A program made the position numbers and the translations under genes. The notes under the pieces are model-generated. The model saw only the letters and a program-made list of their open reading frames with translations. It searched no databases and was not told the origin of the DNA. Source: Nesterenkonia sp. E16_10 (GTDB lineage Bacteria; Actinomycetota; Actinomycetes; Actinomycetales; Micrococcaceae). From it: a stretch of 64,000 nucleotides of DNA. Where the stretch lies: NCBI RefSeq assembly GCF_017347085.1, contig NZ_JADPSA010000019.1:1-64000 (forward strand). The letters are read 5' to 3'. Shown here in pieces: positions 26,728-35,111 of this stretch. How positions within the stretch are numbered: the first letter of the stretch is position 1; the number at the start of each line of letters is the position of its first letter.

Positions 26728-27144
26728 GTGAATATCCGTCACCAGTTGCCTGTTCTGATCATTGCCATCACCGCACTCATCGGCATATCTGGCTGTTCCA
26801 GCCCAGCGGATCAGTATTCAGATCTGACCGAAGATCGCGACAGCAATAAACCCCTTCCTGACACGATCCGTGGCCAAGCCGTCGACACCCTCGATCCCGA
26901 GTCCACCCGGTGGGTGGGAGAGCACGAGGGCACCGAGTTATGGCTGGGCGTGGAACTCGAGGGTGCGGGCACGTGCCTGGTCGTCTATCCGGATGACGAG
27001 CGGTGGGTGACCGGCTGCTCCTCGGGCAATGAGGTCAGTCTCAGCAACGGCGACGGATGGGACTACCGCGTCCGCCCGGACAGCGCCGAACTTCCCGAAG
27101 GAGCCATCCAGGTCTCGCACAACGTCTTCGTCACCAAACGTTAG
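26728..27144 (+). CDS. Small predicted lipoprotein
   Basis: 138 aa from GTG 26728. A signal peptide (hydrophobic LIIAITALIGISG) ends in the lipobox ISGC at Cys23. The mature part is acidic with two Cys (CLVVYP and GCSSGN), perhaps a disulfide, and no named domain. AT-rich DNA with a possible -10 (TATGCGATAG region) lies just upstream. Function unknown. Confidence 0.7.
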   Translation: MNIRHQLPVLIIAITALIGISGCSSPADQYSDLTEDRDSNKPLPDTIRGQAVDTLDPESTRWVGEHEGTELWLGVELEGAGTCLVVYPDDERWVTGCSSGNEVSLSNGDGWDYRVRPDSAELPEGAIQVSHNVFVTKR

Positions 27145-27193
27145 ACCGAGACTCACCGGAGGCATACGACCGGGTAGACCTCGCCACCCCAGG

Positions 27194-27463
27194 TCAGCGT
27201 GCGCGCTTGGCGAGGTGCTCCGGGAAGTCCTCCTCGCCTATGCCTCCGGGCTCGTAGAACGAGGCGGCGAACCCGCGTCCTGCCTCCACCAGTTCCTCCC
27301 GCGTCATTCGCGCACCGAGAGGGGAACATCCCACGGTGAACCCGTAGGTGCCATCGGCGGGACCGTTGAGCCAGGCGAAGTCGTAGCTCATCCGCCCGTC
27401 AGGCTGAAACCTCTCGCTCACGCGGAAGACCTCGCCGTCCACGGCGAATTCAAAGGGACCCAT
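27194..27463 (-). CDS. Hypothetical protein, 89 aa
   Basis: MGPFEFAVDGEVFRVSERF starts a compact beta-rich protein with Tyr/Phe/Gly-rich core (MSYDFAWLNGPADGTYGF). The start chosen is ATG 27463; the frame opens seven codons upstream. Codon use fits the genome. It resembles short actinobacterial hypothetical proteins but I cannot name a family. Confidence 0.55.
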   Translation of the reverse strand: MGPFEFAVDGEVFRVSERFQPDGRMSYDFAWLNGPADGTYGFTVGCSPLGARMTREELVEAGRGFAASFYEPGGIGEEDFPEHLAKRAR

Positions 27464-27568
27464 GCCCTCAGTCAAGCACGGCACACCGGGGGTTGAACAG
27501 GCTGCCTCCCGACAGGATCACGAGCCGGAGCCGCGACGGCGGTGTCAGGTGCTTGCTAGCCTGAGCCC

Positions 27569-28699
27569 ATGCCCGGTCGTCGAGCCGTCCTCGTGGGCGT
27601 TGCCCTGTTGTTGGTGCTCTCAGCCTGCACCAGCGAGGCACCGCAGGAGGACACCTTCCCCACCGTCCGGTTCCACCAGCCCTTGACCGCTGATGTCACG
27701 GCGGCGCAGCTGGAGGACTGGACGGCGCAGGGCCGACTGCCCGTGGCGCCGGCCCATGGCGGCGCCTTCGAAACGATGACCAGCGCCCTGCGTGCCGCCG
27801 ACCCGGCGCCCGACGTGGTCATCTTCGGGGACTCCATGACTCAACAGGGTCTCGATCCGACCAAACTGGGGCATCTGCTCTCTGACGCGACTGGCGATGA
27901 AGTCTCGGTGTTCAACGGGGCGAGCAGCAGGGCTCGTTGGGGCATGAACCTGCTGTTCGCGCACTACGTGGTCGGCCTCGAGGACCCACCCTCGGTGGCG
28001 CTGATGGGCATCTCGACCCGCGCGGCCGAGCGAGACGACTTCTACACCACAGAGGGCGCGAAGTCGCCGTTCTCCTCGATGGTGGAGGGATGCGACCGGC
28101 CCCGCAGCGACTCCTGGGGTGACGCCGACGCCGCGAGGTGCGAGCGCGACGTGGCTGATCCACTGTTCCGATTCCGCACCGGCGGCGGCCAGATCGCGCG
28201 GGCTCAGGACGGTCAGGCGGCGCAGACCAGCCTTCGCATCGACGAGGACAGCCGGCTTCGTTCCGACGGATTCATGGTCCATCCAGGGGTCAGCGCGGCC
28301 GAGGCCGAAGAGATCAGCGACACCCGGATGGAGCGGGGCTTCCCGGGCTTCCCGACCGTGCACGATGAGGCTGTCGCCGACTTCGGCGAGGCCGCTGATC
28401 TGTTGCGCAGCCATGGCGTGACGGTCCTGGCCTTCGAGATTCCATACACGCCGGTCCACCAGGCGAACCTGGAAGAGGCAGGGCGAGACTACGACGCTCG
28501 TAGGCAGGAGGCGGCGCAGGCGCTGATCGCCCCGCACGATGTCCGGCTGTTCCCCGTCGACGAGTTCGGCGACTGGTGGGGAGACGGCGACAGCCGAGAC
28601 GCCATCCATCTGGCCCCTCAGGGGGCGATGAAGTTCGCGCGCCAGCTCACGGAGGCCCCAGGGTTTCTCGAAGAGGTGGAAGCCGGACTCGCCGACTGA
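27569..28699 (+). CDS. SGNH/GDSL-like lipoprotein
   Basis: 376 aa. N-terminal signal peptide with lipobox LSAC (Cys20). The SGNH block I is VVIFGDSMTQQG (Ser nucleophile), and the end has RDAIHLAPQG, matching the Asp-x-x-His pair of block V. The central region has ISTRAAERDDFY and a Cys-containing loop. DltD/AlgX-like secreted hydrolases or acyltransferases have this pattern, so it may act on cell-wall polymers. No acyltransferase partner is adjacent. Confidence 0.8.
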   Translation: MPGRRAVLVGVALLLVLSACTSEAPQEDTFPTVRFHQPLTADVTAAQLEDWTAQGRLPVAPAHGGAFETMTSALRAADPAPDVVIFGDSMTQQGLDPTKLGHLLSDATGDEVSVFNGASSRARWGMNLLFAHYVVGLEDPPSVALMGISTRAAERDDFYTTEGAKSPFSSMVEGCDRPRSDSWGDADAARCERDVADPLFRFRTGGGQIARAQDGQAAQTSLRIDEDSRLRSDGFMVHPGVSAAEAEEISDTRMERGFPGFPTVHDEAVADFGEAADLLRSHGVTVLAFEIPYTPVHQANLEEAGRDYDARRQEAAQALIAPHDVRLFPVDEFGDWWGDGDSRDAIHLAPQGAMKFARQLTEAPGFLEEVEAGLAD

Positions 28700-28721
28700 A
28701 GGATCAGTGCGAGAAACGGAC

Positions 28722-28943
28722 CTATCTGAGCGACTCCGGAGACTCTCCAGGCGCGGCAGAGGCCCCTTGTGTGCGCGCCGCCGTCCAGCGCGAGAGCACC
28801 ACGGTCACGACCATCGCGACCCCGATGGCCACCGCCCAGCGCAGAAGCATCGGCATATCGGTAGAGAGGTCGATGACGATATTGACGGCCAGGGCCACGA
28901 CCGCACTGCAGGCAACCACCACATACTGACGCATAGACGCCAT
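28722..28943 (-). CDS. Small two-TM membrane protein
   Basis: 73 aa. Two hydrophobic helices (YVVVACSAVVALAVNIVI and RWAVAIGVAMVVTVVLS) are followed by a short polar tail. ATG 28943 (MASMRQY) is chosen because the helix follows; the frame is open further upstream but rich in Cys/Gly without sense. Unknown function. Confidence 0.5.
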   Translation of the reverse strand: MASMRQYVVVACSAVVALAVNIVIDLSTDMPMLLRWAVAIGVAMVVTVVLSRWTAARTQGASAAPGESPESLR

Positions 28944-29071
28944 CGTTCCAGCCCAGCAACCTCCTGTACAGAACCGTGGCGACCCTGCCACAGGACACCC
29001 AGGCCCCTTCAGGTTGACGTGACCATATGACCTGCACCATAGTGTCAGAGTCACCTTAAGGAGGCCGTACC

Positions 29072-29779
29072 ATGGCCGCGCCGTCGAACCTGCAGACCGA
29101 GCTCGCCGTGAGCACGGTGGTCTTCGCGCTGCGCCCGCACCCGGAGACCGGGGAGCTCACGCTCTGGCTGCCGCTGGTGCGCCGGATCCGTGAACCCTTC
29201 CTCGGCCAGTGGGCGCTGCCCGGCGGCCCCCTGGAACCCGAGCAGGACCTGGTCAGCTCGGCCCGGGCCACCCTGCTGGAGACCACCGGGCTGGCACCGC
29301 GGCACCTGGAGCAGCTCTACGCCTTCGGCAATGTCGACCGCTCCCCCGCCAGCACCCGGGTGGTTTCCATCGTCTACTGGGCCCTGGTGCGCCAGGACGA
29401 GGACACCGACGCCGTGGAGGGCGAGAACCTGGAATGGTTCCCCGCCGATGACATCGCCGAGGAGGCCGGGGTGCTGGCCTTCGATCACGGCGTGATCCTG
29501 GCCTACGCGCTGGACCGGCTGCGCGCGAAGGTCGCCTACTCCCCCATCGCCCATGCCTTCCTGCCCGAGAAGTTCCCGCTCGCCGAGTTGCGCCGGGTCT
29601 ACGAGGCGATCCTGAACCGGGCGCTGGACCCTTCGAACTTCCGCCGCCAGATCCTCGCGCAGGACACCGTGGAAGACACCGGCGAGCGCATGACCGGCAC
29701 CGCGCACCGCCCGCCGCGGCTCTACCGCTCCAACCCCCACCGCACCCGCTACACCCTCACCATCCAGGAGACACCATGA
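29072..29779 (+). CDS. NrtR-like Nudix-related regulator of NAD synthesis
   Basis: 235 aa. An N-terminal Nudix fold (residues 10-150) has GQWALPGGPLEPEQDL, but the Nudix box is degenerate: the REUxEE core reads ARATLLET, so hydrolysis is unlikely. The C-terminal winged helix (about 160-225, HAFLPEKFPLAELRRVYEAIL) is typical of NrtR/NdnR regulators. It overlaps nadA by 4 bp (ATGA), placing it as first gene of the NAD operon. A partial dyad GTGTCAGAGTCAC just upstream (29042-29054) could be its operator. ADP-ribose or NAD-related ligands control this family. Confidence 0.88.
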   Translation: MAAPSNLQTELAVSTVVFALRPHPETGELTLWLPLVRRIREPFLGQWALPGGPLEPEQDLVSSARATLLETTGLAPRHLEQLYAFGNVDRSPASTRVVSIVYWALVRQDEDTDAVEGENLEWFPADDIAEEAGVLAFDHGVILAYALDRLRAKVAYSPIAHAFLPEKFPLAELRRVYEAILNRALDPSNFRRQILAQDTVEDTGERMTGTAHRPPRLYRSNPHRTRYTLTIQETP

Positions 29780-31053
29780 CCGCCTCGGTCCATGATCTGA
29801 TCAGCCTGACCCCGAAGGACAGCTGCAACACGAAGCTGGCCGACGGGCCCTGGGACTTCGACAACGTGCCGGGCTACGGGCCCGGCTCCTCACAGGCCGA
29901 CCGGCTGCCGGACCCGGTCTCGCGCCCCGGGCAGCTGCCCGAGCGCTACCAGCTGATGCCGGAGCCCGAGCTGCATGAGCGGATCCTCGCCGCGAAGGCG
30001 ACGCTGGGTGAGGAGCTGGTCATCCTGGGGCACTTCTACCAGCGCGACGAGGTCATCCAGCATGCCGATTTCGTCGGGGACTCCTTCCAGCTGGCCAATG
30101 CCGCGCTGAGCAAGCCGGAGGCGAAGACCATCGTCTTCTGCGGGGTCCACTTCATGGCGGAGACCGCGGACATCCTCTCCGCCCCCGAGCAGTCGGTGAT
30201 CCTGCCCAACCTAGCCGCCGGCTGTTCGATGGCCGACATGGCTGATGAGTCCTCGGTGGAGACCGCCTGGGAGGAGATCTGCGAGACCTATGGTGTGGAC
30301 CCGGAGGGCACCATCCCCGACGCCGCGGGCAAGGTCCCGATCATCCCGGTGACCTATATGAACTCCTCCGCCGCACTGAAGGCCTTCTGCGGCCGGCACA
30401 GCGGGATCGTCTGCACCTCGTCCAACGCCGCGACCGTCCTGGAATGGGCGTTCGAGCGCGCGCACCGGGTGTTGTTCTTCCCGGACCAGCACCTGGGCCG
30501 CAACACCGCCAAGGCCATGGGGGTGCCGCTGGAGCAGATGCCGCTGTGGAACCCGCGCAAGGCCCTCGGCGGGAACACCGCAGAGCAGCTGCGCGAGGCC
30601 AAGGTCCTGCTCTGGCACGGCTTCTGCTCGGTGCACCGGCGATTCACCGTGGACCAGATCACCGCGGCCCGCGCCGCGGACCCGAAGGTGAAGATCATCG
30701 TGCACCCCGAGTGCCCGATGGAGGTGGTCGACGCCGCCGACGCGGCAGGCTCCACCGATGCGATCCAGAAGTTCATCGCCGCCTCCGCTCCCGGGGACAC
30801 GATCGGGATCGGCACCGAGATCAACATGGTCAACCGGCTCGCCGCACAGTTCCCGGACCGGACCATCTTCTGCCTGGACCCGGTGATCTGCCCCTGCTCC
30901 ACCATGTACCGGATCCACCCGGGCTACCTGGCCTGGGTGCTGGAGGAACTGGTGGCCGGACGGGTGAACAACCAGATCAGCGTCGAGCCCGAGGTCGCCG
31001 TGCCCGCGAAGATCGCGCTGGACCGGATGCTCGCCGCGAAGCCGAAAGCTTGA
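29776..31053 (+). CDS. nadA: Quinolinate synthase
   Basis: 425-aa [4Fe-4S] enzyme that condenses iminoaspartate with dihydroxyacetone phosphate. Visible features: ILGHFYQRDEVIQHADFVGD, Cys122 in FCGVHFMAETADI, the second cluster Cys in SGIVCTSSNA, DQHLGRNTA, and the third in VICPCSTMYRIHP. It starts 4 bp inside the NrtR-like gene. Normally followed by nadB, but here nadC follows after 9 bp. NadA needs iminoaspartate from NadB or aspartate dehydrogenase encoded elsewhere. Confidence 0.97.
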   Translation: MTASVHDLISLTPKDSCNTKLADGPWDFDNVPGYGPGSSQADRLPDPVSRPGQLPERYQLMPEPELHERILAAKATLGEELVILGHFYQRDEVIQHADFVGDSFQLANAALSKPEAKTIVFCGVHFMAETADILSAPEQSVILPNLAAGCSMADMADESSVETAWEEICETYGVDPEGTIPDAAGKVPIIPVTYMNSSAALKAFCGRHSGIVCTSSNAATVLEWAFERAHRVLFFPDQHLGRNTAKAMGVPLEQMPLWNPRKALGGNTAEQLREAKVLLWHGFCSVHRRFTVDQITAARAADPKVKIIVHPECPMEVVDAADAAGSTDAIQKFIAASAPGDTIGIGTEINMVNRLAAQFPDRTIFCLDPVICPCSTMYRIHPGYLAWVLEELVAGRVNNQISVEPEVAVPAKIALDRMLAAKPKA

Positions 31054-31062
31054 AAGGACCCT

Positions 31063-31977
31063 GTGGACACCCAGCTCTCCACCCGTGAGATCGACGCGGT
31101 CATCACCCTGGCCCTGGCTGAAGACCTCCCGTTCGGGGATCTCACCAGCACCGCCTTCGTCCCGGCCGAGGCCACCGCGCGGGCCCAGCTGGTGGCGCGG
31201 GAGCCCGGCGTGCTGGCGGGCGGTGAGATCTTCGCCCGCAGCTTCGCCGCGCTGGATCCCGACATCCTCGTGCATCTCAACGCCGACGACGGCGCACGGT
31301 TCGCCCCGGGGGATGTCCTGGCCAGCGTGCAGGGCCCTGCCCGGGGGATCCTCGGCGCCGAGCGGGTGGCGCTGAACCTGATCCAGCGGCTCTCCGGGGT
31401 GGCCACCCTGACCAGTCAGTATGTGGCTGCCGTGGCGGGGACCGGGGTGCGGGTCACCGATACCCGCAAGACCACCCCGGGGCTGCGCGCGCTGGAGCGC
31501 TATGCCGTGCGCTGCGGAGGTGGGCACAACCACCGGTTCTCGCTCTCCGACGCAGTGATGGCCAAGGACAACCACCTGGCGCTGCTGGGCGACTCCCCTG
31601 AGGCGCTGCGCCAGGCGATCCTGAGCGCCCGCGAGCGCCTGCCCCACACCACCCATATCGAGGTGGAGGTGGACCGGATCGAACAGATCGCTCCGGTGCT
31701 GGCGGGTGGGGCCGACACGATCATGTTGGACAACTTCACCCTGGAGGACCTGCGCCGCGGCGTGGGGCTCATCGACGGCGCCGCTCTGGTGGAGGCCTCC
31801 GGCGGGGTGAACCTGGAGAGCATCGCGGCGATCGCGACCACCGGGGTGGACCTGATCAGCGTCGGAGCGCTCACGCATGGCGCTCGCGCTCTGGACCTGG
31901 GACTGGACATGGATCTGACCAAGGGTCTGGACACGGCTCTCGACACGGCACTGGATGGGCCGGAGACCTCGGGCTGA
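31063..31977 (+). CDS. nadC: Nicotinate-nucleotide diphosphorylase (quinolinate phosphoribosyltransferase)
   Basis: 304 aa from GTG. Makes nicotinate mononucleotide from quinolinate and PRPP. [43 protein letters not shown] and [12 protein letters not shown], then [20 protein letters not shown], are hallmark segments. The last 25 residues are a repeated D/L/T-rich tail after GALTHG that most NadC proteins lack. The stop overlaps the start of the cysteine desulfurase by 1 bp. Confidence 0.96.
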   Translation: [304 protein letters not shown]

Positions 31978-33074
31978 TGCTCTACCTGGACGAGTCCGCG
32001 GCCGCGCCGGTCCGGCGCGAGGTGCTCGAAGCGATGTGGCCACACCTGACCGGTTATGCGAACCCCTCCAGCGTCCACGAGCCAGGGGCCGCGGCGTCGA
32101 GGGCGCTGGAGGCCGCGCGCGCCGAGGTCGCCCGGCACCTGAACGCGCGACCGGCTGAGATCATCTTCACCTCCGGCGGCACCGAATCCGACAATGCGGC
32201 GATCAAGGGCATCGCGCTCGCCGATCCCCGGGGACGCCACGTGCTGATCTCCGCGCTGGAGCACCCGGCGGTGAGCGAATCGGCCGCCTGGCTGGGCCGG
32301 CTGGGCTACGAGGTGGAGACGGTTCCGGTGGACACCGACGGCGTGGTCACCCCGGCCGCACTGGCCGCGAGGCTGCGCCCCGACACGACCCTGGTGTCCA
32401 TCCATTACGCGAATAATGAGGTCGGCACCGTCCAAGACATCGCCGCCCTCGCCGCGGTCTGCGCCGACCATCGCGTGCCGTTCCACACCGACGCGGTCCA
32501 GGCGGCCGGGACCCTGCCACTGGATGTGCAGGCCCTCGGTGTCAGTGCGATGAGCCTTGCCGGGCACAAGCTCGGCACACCGAAGGGCACCGGGGTGCTC
32601 TACCTGCGCCGTCGGACGCCGTTCGAACCACTGATCCACGGCGGTGGCCAGCAGCGGGACCTGCGCTCGGGCACCGAGAACGTCGCCGGAGCCGTCGGGA
32701 TGGCCACGGCGCTGCGGCTGGCCGCCGAGACCGACGTGGCGGAGATCGCGCGACGTCGCGATGGGTTCATCGACGAGGTCCTCACCCGGGTGCCCGGCGC
32801 GCAGCTGACCGGTCACCGCACCCAGCGCCTGGCCGGACACGCGTCCTTCGTGCTGCCCGGACGCAGCGGAGAGTCGGTGCTGCTGGACCTGGAGAGGCAG
32901 GGGATCTTCTGCTCCTCCGGCTCGGCCTGCGCCGCGGGCTCCAGTGAGCCCAGCCCCGCCTTGAGGGCGATGGGGTACTCGAAGGAGATCGCCCAGACCG
33001 CCGTGCGGTTCAGCTTCGGGGGTTCTGTGACCTCCGAGGACCTGGCCCACGCCGCAGCGGCGCTGCCGAATTGA
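31977..33074 (+). CDS. Cysteine desulfurase (NifS/IscS-like) of the NAD operon
   Basis: 365-aa PLP enzyme. Lys in SLAGHKLGTPKGTG, SGGTESDNAAIKG at the N-terminus, HTDAVQAAGTLP, and the active Cys in IFCSSGSACAAGSSEPS. In many Actinobacteria this gene completes nadA-nadB-nadC, providing sulfur for the NadA cluster. Starts 1 bp overlapping nadC. A role limited to NadA maturation is inference from synteny. Confidence 0.92.
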   Translation: MLYLDESAAAPVRREVLEAMWPHLTGYANPSSVHEPGAAASRALEAARAEVARHLNARPAEIIFTSGGTESDNAAIKGIALADPRGRHVLISALEHPAVSESAAWLGRLGYEVETVPVDTDGVVTPAALAARLRPDTTLVSIHYANNEVGTVQDIAALAAVCADHRVPFHTDAVQAAGTLPLDVQALGVSAMSLAGHKLGTPKGTGVLYLRRRTPFEPLIHGGGQQRDLRSGTENVAGAVGMATALRLAAETDVAEIARRRDGFIDEVLTRVPGAQLTGHRTQRLAGHASFVLPGRSGESVLLDLERQGIFCSSGSACAAGSSEPSPALRAMGYSKEIAQTAVRFSFGGSVTSEDLAHAAAALPN

Positions 33075-33194
33075 AGAGCCCCCGCGCAGGCGTAAGGTGA
33101 TCAAGGGCCGACCTGCTGTCTTCACCGGCGGGCCTGCCAGATGTTTCAGCCCCAGATGTTCTAGCCACTGACACTTTGATCTCCAGGAGCCACC

Positions 33195-34232
33195 ATGTAC
33201 GTTCCCGCAGAAGACCGTTACGAGAACGCGGAGTACCGCCGCGTGGGCCGCTCCGGCCTGGTGCTGCCGCCGCTCTCACTGGGGCTCTGGCACAACTTCG
33301 GCGATGACTTCGCCCTGGAGAACCAGCGCGAGATCATCCACCTGGCCTTCGACCATGGGATCACCCACTTCGACCTGGCCAACAACTACGGGCCTCCCCC
33401 AGGATCGGCGGAGATCAACTTCGGACGGATCCTGCGCGAGGACTTCGCCGGTCTGCGCGATGAACTGGTGATCTCCACCAAGGCCGGCTGGACCATGTGG
33501 CCCGGCCCCTACGGCGGCCCCACCGGCAGCCGCAAGCACCTGCTCACCAGCCTGGACCAGTCGCTGAGCCGGATGGGCCTGGACTACGTGGACATCTTCT
33601 ACTCCCACCGTCCCGACGCCGACACTCCGCTGGAGGAGACGATGTCCGCCCTGGATGCGGCGGTGCGTTCCGGTAAGGCGCTCTACGCCGGGATCTCCTC
33701 CTACTCCGCGGAAGACACCATCAAGGCCGCCGCGATCCTGAAGGATCTGGGCACCCCGCTGCTGATCCACCAGCCCTCCTACTCGATGCTCAACCGCTGG
33801 ATCGAGACCGAGGGCCTGCTCGACGCCGTGGAAGAAGTCGGGGCAGGCGTCATCGGCTTCAGTGCACTGGCCCAGGGCATGCTGACCGATAAGTACCTCG
33901 ACGGAGTGCCCTCGGACTCGCGCGCCGCGACCAAGGGCTCGTTCCGCGATGACTTCCTCACCGAAGAGAACCTCGGACACATCCGGGCGCTCAACGAGAT
34001 CGCCTCGAACCGTGACCAGAGCCTGGCGCAGATGGCGCTGGCCTGGGCGCTGCGCGATGACCGGGTGAGCTCCCTGGTGATCGGCGCCAGCCGGCCCGAG
34101 CAGCTCAAGTCCAACCTGGCGGCGCTGGAGAAGCGCTCGTTCAGCGCCGAAGAGCTGAAGGCGATCGATGAGCACGCCGTCGACGGCGGCATCGACATCT
34201 GGGGCTCGGCTCGGAAGAGCACGAAGGGCTGA
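33195..34232 (+). CDS. Aldo/keto reductase (YghZ/Kv-beta type)
   Basis: 345 aa with a TIM-barrel AKR fold: YRRVGRSGLVLPPLSLGLW, DLANNYGPPPGSAEINFG (catalytic Asp-Tyr), KAGWTMWPGPYG (Lys), DIFYSHRPDADTPLEET (His) and LVIGASRPEQLKSNL for NADPH. The GPPPGSAE and WPGPYG motifs point to L-glyceraldehyde-3-phosphate reductase-like members (YghZ). Methylglyoxal detoxification is one likely role. It precedes tRNA-Pro. Confidence 0.92.
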   Translation: MYVPAEDRYENAEYRRVGRSGLVLPPLSLGLWHNFGDDFALENQREIIHLAFDHGITHFDLANNYGPPPGSAEINFGRILREDFAGLRDELVISTKAGWTMWPGPYGGPTGSRKHLLTSLDQSLSRMGLDYVDIFYSHRPDADTPLEETMSALDAAVRSGKALYAGISSYSAEDTIKAAAILKDLGTPLLIHQPSYSMLNRWIETEGLLDAVEEVGAGVIGFSALAQGMLTDKYLDGVPSDSRAATKGSFRDDFLTEENLGHIRALNEIASNRDQSLAQMALAWALRDDRVSSLVIGASRPEQLKSNLAALEKRSFSAEELKAIDEHAVDGGIDIWGSARKSTKG

Positions 34233-34424
34233 TCGCTCCATAAGAGTGAACCTGGCAGGTGGGGCGCAGATGCGTCCGCGCCCCACCCGCCAGAATCCGG
34301 CGTCGCAGGTCCCGCACCTGTTCTCGGACCTGATGCAGCATCGGCTGCTGAGCCCGATGCGCGCTTGAGCCGGATCATGCGGTAGACTTTCCTGGTGCTT
34401 CCGGCGAGTTTGCAGGAAACATTT

Positions 34425-34501
34425 CGGGCTATAGCGCAGCTTGGTAGCGCGTCCGTCTGGGGGACGGAAGGTCGTGGGTTCAAATCCCGCTAGCCCGACC
34501 A
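34425..34501 (+). tRNA. tRNA-Pro (anticodon GGG), island insertion site
   Basis: Cloverleaf: acceptor CGGGCTA/TAGCCCG, D arm GCGCAGCTTGGTAGCGC, anticodon stem TCCGT/ACGGA with loop CTGGGGG (anticodon GGG), T arm GTGGGTTCAAATCCC; discriminator A and CCA encoded at 34498-34501. Its 3' half from 34460 is repeated at 38538, marking an insertion site. The tRNA stays intact because the inserted DNA supplies a new 3' end. Confidence 0.97.
34460..34483 (+). repeat. Direct repeat copy 1 (att-like, in tRNA-Pro)
   Basis: 24-bp stretch of tRNA-Pro from the anticodon loop through the T loop, starting GGGGACGGAAGG and ending GGGTTCAA. Identical to 38538-38561. Confidence 0.85.
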
Positions 34502-34509
34502 ACACGAAG

Positions 34510-34550
34510 AGCCTCGGCTTCCTTCTAACCACAAGGGACCGGGGCTTTTC
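34510..34550 (+). terminator. Terminator after tRNA-Pro (carried by the island)
   Basis: AGCCTCGG (34510-34517) pairs with CCGGGGCT (34539-34546, one G-U), followed by TTTTC. It terminates the tRNA transcript. It lies on the island side of the repeat, while a stronger terminator, presumably the original one, lies beyond the right repeat at 38586. Confidence 0.7.
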
Positions 34551-34756
34551 TCATCGTCCAATGAGCTCGATCTTGGCGACTCGCAGACACTTACTAGTGA
34601 CTTTACAAGCGACTTAGGTCCGAAGTGTCAGAGGCCACATACGGCTACCTATGGCGCGCATACCTGCGGAATTTAGACACAGTCCGGGGCATATCCTAAG
34701 CAACTGACATCCTGGTCCCATGACCGCCCGCTCCCGGAACTTCTGATCTACGGTGA

Positions 34757-34864
34757 GCACTACATCACCCCGACGAGGCGCAGTCCACCCCGCACCGCCG
34801 CGAAACCTATATCCGTGGGGAGCTCCTGGACCTGGGCGCGGTCGACGCGAAGGCCACCCGTTGA
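34757..34864 (+). pseudogene. Remnant ORF without a start
   Basis: An open stretch of 35 codons after an in-frame TGA reads HHPDEAQSTPHRRETYIRGE followed by LLDLGAVDAKATR and a stop. It is hydrophilic and helix-like, more protein-like than the other frames, but has no start codon. It looks like the 3' end of a decayed mobile-element gene, followed 12 bp later by the small ORF at 34877. Not recognised. The region 34551-34756 holds nothing else I can support. Confidence 0.3.
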
Positions 34865-34876
34865 ACGGAGACCCGC

Positions 34877-34996
34877 GTGCTAATCCTGTGGGTGAATGCG
34901 GACCACGACAATCAGTCCGCATGGGTGCCGGCCGACTGGGTCAAGCGGATCGACCGGAGCGAGTCGCGATGGCAGGATCCGCATGATCTGGAGTAG
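34877..34996 (+). CDS. Small ORF, 39 aa, island
   Basis: GTG start with GGAG six bases upstream. The peptide contains WVPADWVKRIDRSESRWQDP and is Trp/Asp rich with normal residue balance. It follows the remnant ORF so closely that the two may have been translationally coupled. Could be a real small protein or the tail of a broken gene. No promoter is apparent in the remaining stretch to 35111. Confidence 0.4.
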   Translation: MLILWVNADHDNQSAWVPADWVKRIDRSESRWQDPHDLE

Positions 34997-35111
34997 CGCT
35001 CACACACGGAGCAGGGCTGCCTACTACTTGAGAAGCATCTTGAATCAGCATGTGATTCAAACGACACCGCTGTAGTATTGATCTCCAATTAGTAGATGAA
35101 GGGTCAACCTC

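Noticed and set aside
30211-32043. 610-codon minus-strand frame opposite nadA/nadC
   Set aside because: Antisense shadow of well-supported genes, composition not protein-like.
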